Shown: positions 32,864-40,151 of the stretch, one piece after another
Position numbering within the stretch: position 1 is the stretch's first letter
Layout: every line of letters begins with the position of its first letter
Origin: Streptomyces sp. BR123
GTDB taxonomy: Bacteria; Actinomycetota; Actinomycetes; Streptomycetales; Streptomycetaceae
Assembly (NCBI RefSeq): GCF_013401435.1
Contig: NZ_JACBGN010000011.1
Span: 1 to 56,687 of the forward strand
Length of the DNA stretch: 56,687 nucleotides
Reading direction: 5' to 3'
The notes under the pieces: generated by a model
What the model was told of the DNA's origin: nothing
Databases searched by the model: none
What the model saw: only the letters and a program-made list of their open reading frames with translations
Position numbers and translations under genes: made by a program

Positions 32864-33611
32864 ACTTCGGCACACGGCGCTCCAGGAACGCGGCGACCCC
32901 CTCGGCGGGGTCGCCGCTTCCGGCCTGCTGCCCGGCCCAGTGGCCGTCCCGGTCCGTCCGCCCGTCGGCGAACTCCTTCGCGGCGGCCTGCGTCAGCTGC
33001 GACCGGCTCGTCAGGATGCGGGCGAAATCCGCGATCCGCTCGTCCAGCCGGCCGGCGGGCAGGAGTTCGTTGAGGAAGCCCGCGCGCAGGGCGTGCTCCG
33101 CGTCGATCAGCTCGGCGGAGAAGAGCAGGTACTTGGCGGTGGAGGGACCGACGAGGCCGGCGAGCCGGCGCGTGGAGGAGGCCGGGTAGACGAGGCCCAG
33201 GCGTGCCGGGGTCACCCCGAAGGAGGCCCCTTCCTCCGCGAAGCGGAGGTCGCAGGCAGCGGCCAGCTGGCTGCCCCCGCCGACGCAGAATCCGCGGATG
33301 GCGGCGATCGTCGGCTTGGGGAAGGCGGCCAGCGCCTCCTCGGCGGCGACGGACAGCGCCTGCGGGTCCTCGTCGCCGGTGAGGGAGGAGATGTCGGCGC
33401 CGGCGCAGAAGGTGGGCCCGGCCCCGGTCAGGACGAGCACCCGTACGTCCGGGTCGGCGGCGAAGCCCGCCAGCAGCCCGGGCAGGGCCCGCCACATTCC
33501 GGCGGTCATGGCGTTGCGCTTGGCGGGATGCGCGATGACGACCGTGGCGACCCCGTCGGCGACGGTGTGCAGCAGGGCCGCTTCGCCTGCTGCTTCCTGG
33601 GCTGCTTCCAT
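32847..33611 (-). CDS. Enoyl-CoA hydratase/isomerase family protein
   Basis: A 254-residue crotonase-fold protein. Seen: VIAHPAKRNAMTAGMWRAL, GPTFCAGADISSL (oxyanion-hole AGAD), FCVGGGSQLAAACDLRFAEEGASFGVTPARLGLVYP and a C-terminal trimerisation helix ending in EGVAAFLERRVPKF. Catalytic glutamates are placed as in hydratases only in part, so isomerase or another crotonase chemistry is possible. The start is set at the ATG giving MEAAQEAAG; an upstream ATG adds 13 residues. It is monocistronic and convergent with the DJ-1-like gene. Confidence 0.88.
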   Translation of the reverse strand: MEAAQEAAGEAALLHTVADGVATVVIAHPAKRNAMTAGMWRALPGLLAGFAADPDVRVLVLTGAGPTFCAGADISSLTGDEDPQALSVAAEEALAAFPKPTIAAIRGFCVGGGSQLAAACDLRFAEEGASFGVTPARLGLVYPASSTRRLAGLVGPSTAKYLLFSAELIDAEHALRAGFLNELLPAGRLDERIADFARILTSRSQLTQAAAKEFADGRTDRDGHWAGQQAGSGDPAEGVAAFLERRVPKFSWTA

Positions 33612-33690
33612 GCGCCGGATGCTATCCCGGGCCGTCGATCCTATGATCAAGGGAGTCCGTTACGGGGGGCTGCGGAAAGGTGCGACCCCC

Positions 33691-34449
33691 ATGGGCGCAG
33701 ACCGGACAGACCGAGCAGACAGATCAGACCGGGCAAACCGGGCCGGCGGAGCAGACCGGGCAGGCGGATCGGCACACGCGCACGGCCCGGAGCGGGCGGG
33801 CCGTGCCGGGACCGGGGAAGCCGGGCGGCTGCGCCGCAGCCTCGGCTGGCTGGCCGTGCTCGGCGCGATCCTGGTGCTGGCCGGCCTGCTGGGCCTCGTG
33901 TACGCCAATGTGGCCGCCCTCACCTCGATGTTCCTGTTCGGCTGGCTGCTGCTGATCGGCGGGGCGGTGGGGCTGCTCCATGCCGTCCAATCCCGCAGGA
34001 CCGACTCCTTCTGGCTCGCGGTCATCGTCGCCGCGATCAACATCGCCGCCGGCTTCGTGATCCTGCGCCGCCCCGAGGCGAGCGCCGAGGCGCTGACGAT
34101 GTTCGCCGCGCTGCTGTTCCTCACCGCCGGGGTGTTCCGGCTGGTCGGAGCGCTGGTGGTACGCGGTACGCAGTTCGGGCTGATGCTGGTCCAGGGCGCG
34201 TTCGGGATCCTGCTGGGGCTGCTGATCCTGGCGGACTGGCCGGGCAACAGCCTCTACGTGATCGGAACCTTCTTCTCCGTCGCCCTGTTGTTCGACGGAC
34301 TGAGTCTGCTGGCCCTGGGCCTGGGAGGGCGCCGCATTCTGGGCGTGGTCAGGCAGGACGAGGAGTCCGGGTCGGGGGACGCGGCGGGCGGGACACGTGG
34401 TGCGGCCGGAAAGCGTCCCACGGGAGATCAGGAAGAGTCGGACGGCTGA
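33691..34449 (+). CDS. HdeD/DUF308-like membrane protein
   Basis: A 252-residue membrane protein. The first 50 residues are hydrophilic and rich in Arg, Asp, Ala and Gly (TDRADRSDRANRAG-like), then six hydrophobic helices follow as three pairs (GWLAVLGAILVLAGLLGLVYA, SMFLFGWLLLIGGAVGLLHA, FWLAVIVAAINIAAGFVIL, ALTMFAALLFLTAGVFRLVGAL, GAFGILLGLLILADWPG, VIGTFFSVALLFDGLSLLALGL). That pattern defines the HdeD acid-resistance/DUF308 family. The N-terminal extension is low complexity, and ATG 33691 is chosen over an ATG at 33643 for its GGAAAGG. Function in Streptomyces is unknown. Confidence 0.85.
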   Translation: MGADRTDRADRSDRANRAGGADRAGGSAHAHGPERAGRAGTGEAGRLRRSLGWLAVLGAILVLAGLLGLVYANVAALTSMFLFGWLLLIGGAVGLLHAVQSRRTDSFWLAVIVAAINIAAGFVILRRPEASAEALTMFAALLFLTAGVFRLVGALVVRGTQFGLMLVQGAFGILLGLLILADWPGNSLYVIGTFFSVALLFDGLSLLALGLGGRRILGVVRQDEESGSGDAAGGTRGAAGKRPTGDQEESDG

Positions 34450-34508
34450 CACTGGCATAAGCCTGCGGTCAAAAGATGCCCTATAGGCGCCGACTTGTTG
34501 TCAGCGGT

Positions 34509-34522
34509 CCGGTCCGGACCGG
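34509..34522. promoter_or_regulatory. Perfect 14-base palindrome upstream of the HATPase gene
   Basis: CCGGTCCGGACCGG is fully self-complementary and ends 21 bases before the GTG start of the anti-sigma-like gene. A chance palindrome is possible in GC-rich DNA; otherwise an operator or a 5' hairpin. Confidence 0.3.
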
Positions 34523-34543
34523 TCGGGTCCCCACCCTGGACGC

Positions 34544-35101
34544 GTGGCGACGATCGAGTGCGAAGGACGGGGCCGGAAGATGGATCTCAGCGGGAGTGTC
34601 CCGCCGGCCGAGGTGGGTGAGCCGGAGTCCCCGGCCGGCCCACTCGCGTACGAAGGAGTGTGGCGGTTCACCGTCCCCGCTGTTGAAGAATCCGTTCCGC
34701 AGGCCCGACGGGCCGTCCGCGACCTCCTGGGCCGCCAGGGCGTACCCGCGGACCGGGATCTGGTGTACACCCTGCTGCTGATCGTCTCCGAGCTGGTGAC
34801 GAACTCGGTCCGGCACGCGGCCCTGCTCTCGCCGGAGGTCGCGGTGGAGGTCGCGATCGGCCGGGCCTGGGTGCGAGTGGCGGTCGAGGACAACCACCCG
34901 TACCGGCCCAAGGCGCTGGAGGCCGATTTCGGCCAGACCGGCGGCAGGGGCCTGCTCCTGGTGCGCGAGACGACGCGGGAGGCCGGCGGGGTGTGCGATG
35001 TCGAGCACACCTCGACCGGCGGCAAGGTCATCTGGGCAGCCCTGCCGATCACCGCCCCGGGCCCCGGCCCGTACCGGCCCTTCCCGCGTCCGGCGCGCTG
35101 A
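34544..35101 (+). CDS. ATP-binding anti-sigma-factor-like protein (HATPase_c_2)
   Basis: A 185-residue RsbW/SpoIIAB-type GHKL ATPase domain protein. Seen: VPAVEESVPQARRAVRDLL, the N box LIVSELVTNSVRHA, VRVAVEDNHPYRP (G1-like) and the GQTGGRGLLLVRETTREAGGV lid and G2 region. Such proteins bind sigma factors or anti-anti-sigma factors; Streptomyces has many, often orphan. No sigma factor or STAS gene is adjacent. GTG 34544 gives the longest product; the ATG at 34580 is an alternative and would remove 12 residues before the fold. Confidence 0.87.
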   Translation: MATIECEGRGRKMDLSGSVPPAEVGEPESPAGPLAYEGVWRFTVPAVEESVPQARRAVRDLLGRQGVPADRDLVYTLLLIVSELVTNSVRHAALLSPEVAVEVAIGRAWVRVAVEDNHPYRPKALEADFGQTGGRGLLLVRETTREAGGVCDVEHTSTGGKVIWAALPITAPGPGPYRPFPRPAR

Positions 35102-35170
35102 CCGGCGTACCGGTCAGCGGCCTGCGGGGTACCGGGGTACCGCGTACCGGCGTGCCGGCGGGCGTGCGGC

Positions 35171-35770
35171 CTACCAGCCGGCCGCGTCGCCCGTCAGCTC
35201 GCGGATCGCGGGCCGCGCCGCGTCCAGCACGGTCATGAACCAGGCCGAGAACGGCACGGCCGCATGCCGCTGGGCCAGCTCCTCGGACGTGACGAAGGCG
35301 GTGTCGGCGACCTCGGCCGGGTCCGGCCGGACCGCGGCCTGCGCAAGTCCCACGAACAGGTGGTTGTACTCCTGCTCCACCAGGCCCGACTCCGGGTCCG
35401 GGTGGTTGTAGCGCACCGTCCCCGCCTCCGCGAGCAGCGAGGGCGACAGGCCCAGCTCCTCGTGGGTCCGCCGGGCCGCCGCCGCGAACGGCGACTCGCC
35501 GGGGTACGGGTGGCCGCAGCAGGTGTTCGACCAGACGCCGGGGGAGTGGTACTTCCCGAGGGCCCGCTGCTGGAGCAGCAGGCGGCCCTGCTCGTCGAAG
35601 AGGAACACGGAGAAGGCCCGGTGCAGCAGACCGGGCGCCTGGTGGGCGGAGAGCTTCTCCGCCGTGCCGATGGTGTTGCCGGACTCGTCGACCAGTTCGA
35701 GCATGATCGGTTCTTGAGTGCCGGTGCCGTGGGGCGCGCTCTTCGCGGCGGTGGCTGGTGTGGTCGGCAT
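35171..35770 (-). CDS. idi: Isopentenyl-diphosphate delta-isomerase (type 1)
   Basis: A 199-residue Nudix-fold isomerase interconverting IPP and DMAPP. Seen: ELVDESGNTIGTAEKLSAHQAPGLLHRAFSVFLF, LLQQRALGKYHSPGVWSNTCCGHPYPGES with the catalytic cysteine (C85, in the CGHP motif), the Nudix-like RRTHEELGLS, then YNHPDPESGLVEQEYNHLFVG with the metal-binding glutamates and histidines. ATG 35770 is preferred because an AAGGA lies 5 bases upstream; another ATG lies two codons earlier. It balances the IPP/DMAPP pool and so supports the hopanoid and polyprenyl genes about 10 kb away, although it is on the opposite strand. Confidence 0.95.
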   Translation of the reverse strand: MPTTPATAAKSAPHGTGTQEPIMLELVDESGNTIGTAEKLSAHQAPGLLHRAFSVFLFDEQGRLLLQQRALGKYHSPGVWSNTCCGHPYPGESPFAAAARRTHEELGLSPSLLAEAGTVRYNHPDPESGLVEQEYNHLFVGLAQAAVRPDPAEVADTAFVTSEELAQRHAAVPFSAWFMTVLDAARPAIRELTGDAAGW

Positions 35771-35923
35771 ACCCATCCTTCGCTTCGGACTCTGGCCCTC
35801 AGTCTGCCGTACAAGGGAGTCTTGTCCCCACTTCGGCGATCCGCGCATGTCTGCCCCCGGGCGCGTGACAGGCGCCGGGCGGTGGTGGTCCGCGTGCGGT
35901 GTGCACGCGGACCACCTGCGGGA

Positions 35924-37231
35924 TCAGACCCCGAAGGGGGCCGGATACGTGATCGTTCCCCGCGGTACGGGGACGGAATCGTCGAGCACCAGTGCCATCA
36001 GCGCCTCGTCCGGGACCTCGAAGGGCGCCCGGATCCCGAACCGGGAGGCCGGCACGAAGCCGAACCGCGGACAGTACGCCGGGTGCCCGAGGACGAGGAC
36101 CAGTGCCTCCCCCTGCTCCTTCGCGGCCGCCAGCAGCGCCCGTACGACGGAGCTGCCCGCGCCCGAGCGCCGGACCGCAGGATCGGCGGCCACCGGGGCG
36201 AGCGCGAGCGCCGGCACCCCCTCGACCTCGCAGCGGGTCAGCAGGGCGTGCGCGGCGACCGGGCCGTCGGGGGCCCCGACCACGTACGACAGGCCCGGCA
36301 GCCAGGCAGGGTCGGTGCGCAGCGCGTCCACGAGATCCGCTTCGAGCGGCCTGCCGAAGGCGGCGAGGTTGACGGCCCGCACGGCGGCCCGGTCCGCGGC
36401 GGTCTCCGGCCGGGCCCACCAGGCACCGCCGTCCCCGGCGGTCACCGGGCGCAGGACGTAGCCGGTGTACCCGTACTCGTGGCCGTGCCGGGCCCGTACG
36501 GCGATCTCCTCGCGGGCGCCGGCCAGCGCGGCGGCCGTCGCCGGATCCGGGGCGGCCCCGGCCTCGACCGCGTCGGCCCGCGCGCCGAGCGGGCCGTAGT
36601 ACGCGTCCCAGTCGGAGTCGGGCAGGCGGTGGACGCCCAGCACGCGGTAGCCGGCCGCCTGGGCGGCGGCGATGTTGCGGGCGGTGGAGCGCAGGCCGCC
36701 GTGCCGGTCCCAGAAGGCGCGGGCCCCGGCCGACGGCTCGTCGACGGTCCACTCGCACTCGGTGAGCACGAGGGTGCCGCCCGGCGCGAGCAGCCGCTTC
36801 CACCGGGCGAGGGCGGTGTCGAAACCGATGAGGTACGCGGAGCCCTCCGCCCAGACGAGGTCGAAGGCCCCGTCGGGGTGGGGGAGCGCGCCCATGTCGG
36901 CGCGGACGGGGTGGACGCGGCCGTCGAGCCCGCGGTCCGCGGCTGCGGCGCCCAGCTCGTCGAGGAAGTCCTCGTGCAGGTCGACGGCGGTCACCCGGGC
37001 GCCGTGCGCGCCGGCCTCCGCGGCCAGCAGCAGGGCACTGCGGCCGGGACCGCAGCCGAGGTCGAGGGCGCGCGGCCGCTCGGGCAGCGGTCCGCACAGG
37101 GAGAGCAGGTGTCGGGTGGTCGCGGCGGAGCCGGGGGCCTGCCGGGGCAGCCCGCGGTGCAGGGCGAAGAACGCTGAGGTGAGGTCGGAAGAGGAGACGG
37201 AACCAGAATCGGAACCGGTGTGGTCGGTCAC
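35924..37231 (-). CDS. Methyltransferase and GNAT acetyltransferase fusion protein
   Basis: A 435-residue two-domain enzyme. Residues 35-210 form a class I SAM-dependent methyltransferase (motif I ALDLGCGPGRSALLLAAEAG, AVDLHEDFL, DLVWAEGSAYLIGF, LLAPGGTLVLTE). Residues 270-430 form a GNAT acetyltransferase (PETAADRAAVRAVNLAAFGRP, LAPVAADPAVRRSGAGSSVVRALL with the acetyl-CoA R/Q-x-x-G-x-G/A-like loop, and LVLGHPAYCPRFGFVPA). The substrate is unknown. GTG 37231 is preferred because an AAGGG lies 6 bases upstream; an ATG at 37255 is in frame. A 26-codon leader ORF and competing hairpins precede it, so translation is probably regulated. Confidence 0.85.
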   Translation of the reverse strand: MTDHTGSDSGSVSSSDLTSAFFALHRGLPRQAPGSAATTRHLLSLCGPLPERPRALDLGCGPGRSALLLAAEAGAHGARVTAVDLHEDFLDELGAAAADRGLDGRVHPVRADMGALPHPDGAFDLVWAEGSAYLIGFDTALARWKRLLAPGGTLVLTECEWTVDEPSAGARAFWDRHGGLRSTARNIAAAQAAGYRVLGVHRLPDSDWDAYYGPLGARADAVEAGAAPDPATAAALAGAREEIAVRARHGHEYGYTGYVLRPVTAGDGGAWWARPETAADRAAVRAVNLAAFGRPLEADLVDALRTDPAWLPGLSYVVGAPDGPVAAHALLTRCEVEGVPALALAPVAADPAVRRSGAGSSVVRALLAAAKEQGEALVLVLGHPAYCPRFGFVPASRFGIRAPFEVPDEALMALVLDDSVPVPRGTITYPAPFGV

Positions 37232-37254
37232 TGTGAACCCTTGGTGAGAGGGCA

Positions 37255-37270
37255 CCGGCCGACGGGCCGG
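37255..37270 (-). promoter_or_regulatory. Hairpin between leader ORF and methyltransferase gene
   Basis: Read on the minus strand, CCGGCC, CGTC loop, GGCCGG form a perfect 6-base stem between the leader-ORF stop and the methyltransferase ribosome-binding site. The end of the leader ORF (around 37284-37298, with GCCGGCCGGGCC) can pair alternatively with the same bases, giving two mutually exclusive structures as in translational attenuators. Confidence 0.45.
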
Positions 37271-37280
37271 ATCGTGGTGA

Positions 37281-37361
37281 TCAGGCCCGGCCGGCAGCCC
37301 GGAGGAAGGTGGGGACGAACCGGAGTGCGCTGCGCTCGGCAGCGACCGCTGCGACGGTCAT
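37281..37361 (-). CDS. Leader peptide (26 codons) upstream of the methyltransferase fusion gene
   Basis: ATG 37361 is preceded by a near-perfect Shine-Dalgarno GGAGGT at 37368-37373 with a 6-base spacer, stronger than that of the downstream gene. The frame runs 26 codons to TGA at 37281: it starts MTVAAVAAERSALRF, continues with VPTFLRAAG and ends RA. The stop is 49 bases ahead of the GTG start of the methyltransferase fusion. The arrangement is like leader peptides that control resistance or methyltransferase genes by ribosome stalling. No run of a single regulatory amino acid is present, so drug- or starvation-induced stalling is a guess. Confidence 0.6.
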   Translation of the reverse strand: MTVAAVAAERSALRFVPTFLRAAGRA

Positions 37362-37632
37362 CAACCCACCTCCTGTCACTCAGATCACTCGTGCCGCTCA
37401 TGCCACACGCATTCTGCGTGAGCCGCCCCACTTTAACACCCGGACGGTTTGTCGGACCTCGGCGCGATCACGGATGATGATGACCCCACCGGGTCCCGGA
37501 CCCCGGGTTTCCCGGCCCGTCGGGGAGCAAACGGGTGGTGAACCCCGGCTTCCGTCCATCCGATAGCCTCTGCCGACGTGTCGCCGCCCCCTGCGGCGCC
37601 GCCGCCGTGATCGCTGCAAGGAGTGAGTTCGT
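37362..37632. promoter_or_regulatory. Divergent intergenic region between the attenuated fusion gene and the CDP-alcohol operon
   Basis: 271 bases that must contain promoters for both directions. No consensus -35/-10 pair is clear. On the minus strand GTGTTAAAGTGG (about 37424-37435) is the most AT-rich -10-like site; on the plus strand CCGATAGCCT (around 37559) is the best guess. AAGGAG at 37618-37623 serves the first gene of the rightward operon. Confidence 0.3.
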
Positions 37633-39402
37633 CTGTCGACCGTCATCCTCACCGGCCTGCCGGTCCCCGGATCACCGCTTAACGACGATCTGCGCTCCCT
37701 CGGCTTCGACGTCCGCCCCGCCGCCGCGCCCGAGGACGCCGCCGCGGTGCTGGCCGGCGTACCGGCCGGCCAGCGGGTGGCCGTGGTGGACAGCGCCTTC
37801 GTCGGGCACGTCCACGCGCTGCGGCTCGCGCTGACCGATCCCCGCTTCGACGCCTGTGCCGTGACCGGCGCCTTCACCGTCCAGCCCGCCGCCCGCGCGG
37901 CACTGGACGAGGCCGTCGCGCTCCCGGTGAACGGCAGCGGCCCGTACGCCGACCGGCTCGCCGCCGCCGTCGAGGCCGGCGGGACCGCCGTCCAGCGGCC
38001 CGAGCTCGGCAGCCTGGTCGCCGCCGTCCCCGCCGCCGGGGCGGAGCGCGAGGCGGCCGCCGCCGCGGTCGACGCGGTGGACGAGGAGGCCGTGCGGCTG
38101 CGCTCCGCCGTGAAGTCCCGCGACGGGTTCTTCACCACCTTCTTCATCAGCCCGTACTCGCGCTACATCGCCCGCTGGTGCGCGCGCCGCGGCCTGACCC
38201 CGAACCAGGTCACCACCGCCTCGCTGGTCACCGCGCTCATCGCGGCCGGCTGCGCCGCCACCGGCGAGCGCTGGGGCTACGTCACCGCGGGCGTGCTGCT
38301 GCTGCTCTCCTTCGTCCTGGACTGCACCGACGGGCAGCTCGCCCGCTACTCCCTGCAGTACTCGACCATGGGCGCGTGGCTCGACGCGACCTTCGACCGG
38401 GCGAAGGAGTACTCCTTCTACGCGGGCCTCGCTCTCGGCGCCGCCCGGACCGGGGACGACGTCTGGGCCCTCGCCCTCGGCGCCATGATCCTCATGACCT
38501 GCCGGCACGTCGTGGACTTCTCCTTCAACGAGGCCAACCACGACGCCACGGCCAACACGAGCCCCACCGCCGCCCTCTCCGACCGGCTCGACAGCGTCGG
38601 CTGGACGGTCTGGGCCCGGCGCATGATCATCCTCCCGATCGGCGAGCGCTGGGCGATGATCGCGGTCCTGACCGCGGCCACCACACCGCGGATCGTGTTC
38701 TACGCCCTGCTCGTCGGCTGCGCCTTCGGCGCGCTGTACACCACCGCCGGCCGCGTCCTGCGCTCGCTGACCCGCAAGGCCGTGCGCACCGACCGGGCCG
38801 CCGGGGCGCTGGCCGACCTGGCCGACTCGGGCCCGCTGGCGGAGCTCGTCGCCCGGTCCGCCGTCCGCCAGCCGCTCCGCCTGCTCTTCGCCGCGGTCGG
38901 CGCCGCCCTGGTGGTCGGGGCCGCGTGGAGCCTGCCGTGGGGCAGCTGGATGGTGGTCATCTGCGCGGGGGTGTACATCGTGTTCAGCGGCAGCGCCGTC
39001 GCCACCCCGCTCAAGGGAGCCCTGGACTGGCTTCTTCCGCCGCTGTTCCGGTTCGCCGAGTACACCACCGTCCTCGCGCTCGCCGTCAAGGCGGACGTCC
39101 CCGGGGCCCTCCCGGCCGCATTCGGACTGGTCGCGGCGGTCGCCTACCATCACTACGACACGGTCTACCGCATCCGCGGAGGCTCCGGCGCGCCCCCGCG
39201 GTGGCTGGTGTGGACCATCGGCGGCCATGACGGCCGGGTCCTGCTGGCCGTGGTCCTGGCCGCGGTCCTCGCCCGGGACGCGCTCCCCGTCGCGCTCACG
39301 GTCCTCGCCGTGTTCGTGGCACTCGTGGTGCTCGTGGAGAGCATCCGCTTCTGGGTCTCCTCCGGGGCACCCGCCGTACACGACGAAGGAGAACCAGCAT
39401 GA
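37633..39402 (+). CDS. CDP-alcohol phosphatidyltransferase family membrane protein
   Basis: A 589-residue protein. Residues 1-165 are soluble (STVILTGLPVPGSPL at the start, then a Rossmann-like alpha/beta region). A CDP-alcohol phosphotransferase domain follows: TPNQVTTASLVTALIAAG, then the catalytic motif from D230 (DCTDGQLAR...GAWLDATFD), with D230, D233, D251 and D255 all present. Six or more membrane helices continue to the C-terminus. It would transfer a phospho-alcohol from CDP-alcohol to an acceptor. No ATG or GTG lies early enough to keep the conserved STVILTG start: CTG 37633, 9 bases after AAGGAG, seems to be the initiator; the next candidate, GTG 37747, would delete 38 residues. 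It is the first gene of a seven-gene operon. Confidence 0.82.
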   Translation: MSTVILTGLPVPGSPLNDDLRSLGFDVRPAAAPEDAAAVLAGVPAGQRVAVVDSAFVGHVHALRLALTDPRFDACAVTGAFTVQPAARAALDEAVALPVNGSGPYADRLAAAVEAGGTAVQRPELGSLVAAVPAAGAEREAAAAAVDAVDEEAVRLRSAVKSRDGFFTTFFISPYSRYIARWCARRGLTPNQVTTASLVTALIAAGCAATGERWGYVTAGVLLLLSFVLDCTDGQLARYSLQYSTMGAWLDATFDRAKEYSFYAGLALGAARTGDDVWALALGAMILMTCRHVVDFSFNEANHDATANTSPTAALSDRLDSVGWTVWARRMIILPIGERWAMIAVLTAATTPRIVFYALLVGCAFGALYTTAGRVLRSLTRKAVRTDRAAGALADLADSGPLAELVARSAVRQPLRLLFAAVGAALVVGAAWSLPWGSWMVVICAGVYIVFSGSAVATPLKGALDWLLPPLFRFAEYTTVLALAVKADVPGALPAAFGLVAAVAYHHYDTVYRIRGGSGAPPRWLVWTIGGHDGRVLLAVVLAAVLARDALPVALTVLAVFVALVVLVESIRFWVSSGAPAVHDEGEPA

Positions 39403-40151
39403 TCGGCCTTGTCCTCGCTGCCGGTGCCGGACGCCGCCTGCGTCCCTACACCGACACCCTGCCCAAGGCCCTCGTGCCCGTCGGCCCCGAAGGCGACGAG
39501 GAAAGCCTGACGGTCCTCGACCTGACCCTCGGCAACTTCGCCGCGGTCGGCCTGACCGAGGTCGCGATCGTCGTCGGCTACCGCAAGGAGGCCGTCTACG
39601 CGCGCCAGGCCGCGCTGGAGGCCGAGTACGGGCTGAAGATCACGCTGATCGACAACGACAAGGCCGAGGAGTGGAACAACGCCTACTCCCTGTGGTGCGC
39701 CCGCGAGGTCCTGAAGCAGGGCGTGATCCTCGCCAACGGCGACACCGTCCACCCGGTCTCCGTCGAGCAGACCCTGCTCGCCGCCCGCGGCAACGGCCAG
39801 AAGATCATCCTCGCCCTCGACACGGTCAAGCAGCTGGCCGACGAGGAGATGAAGGTCATCACGGCCGACGGCCAGGGCGTCCGGAAGATCACCAAGCTGA
39901 TGGACCCGGCCACCGCGACCGGCGAGTACATCGGCGTCACCCTGATCGAGCCCGAGGCGGCCGAGGAGCTGGCCGACGCCCTCAAGGCGACCTTCGAGCG
40001 CGACCCCGACCTCTACTACGAGGACGGCTACCAGGAGCTGGTCAACCGCGGCTTCACCGTCGACGTGGCCCCCATCGGCGACGTCAAGTGGGTCGAGATC
40101 GACAACCACGACGACCTCGCCAAGGGCCGGTCCATCGCATGCCAGTACTGA
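39399..40151 (+). CDS. Nucleotidyltransferase (LicC-like CTP:phospho-alcohol cytidylyltransferase, likely)
   Basis: A 250-residue nucleotidyltransferase of the GT-A/NTP_transferase fold. Seen: GLVLAAGAGRRLRPYTDTLPKALVPVG (signature GxGxRLxPxT...PK), VAIVVGYRKEAV, NNAYSLWCAREVL, LANGDTVHP with the metal-binding aspartate, and VEIDNHDDLAKG, as in LicC and inositol-phosphate cytidylyltransferases. The neighbouring CDP-alcohol transferases make CTP the likely substrate, forming CDP-glycerol, CDP-inositol or a similar donor. Its ATG overlaps the preceding TGA (ATGA), and its own end overlaps the next gene by 13 bases. Confidence 0.87.
   Translation: MIGLVLAAGAGRRLRPYTDTLPKALVPVGPEGDEESLTVLDLTLGNFAAVGLTEVAIVVGYRKEAVYARQAALEAEYGLKITLIDNDKAEEWNNAYSLWCAREVLKQGVILANGDTVHPVSVEQTLLAARGNGQKIILALDTVKQLADEEMKVITADGQGVRKITKLMDPATATGEYIGVTLIEPEAAEELADALKATFERDPDLYYEDGYQELVNRGFTVDVAPIGDVKWVEIDNHDDLAKGRSIACQY

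Noticed and set aside
35102..35165. Clustered GTACCGG repeats downstream of the HATPase gene
   Set aside because: Short and imperfect; can be explained as a GC-rich hairpin-forming region between convergent genes, with no further support for a specific element.
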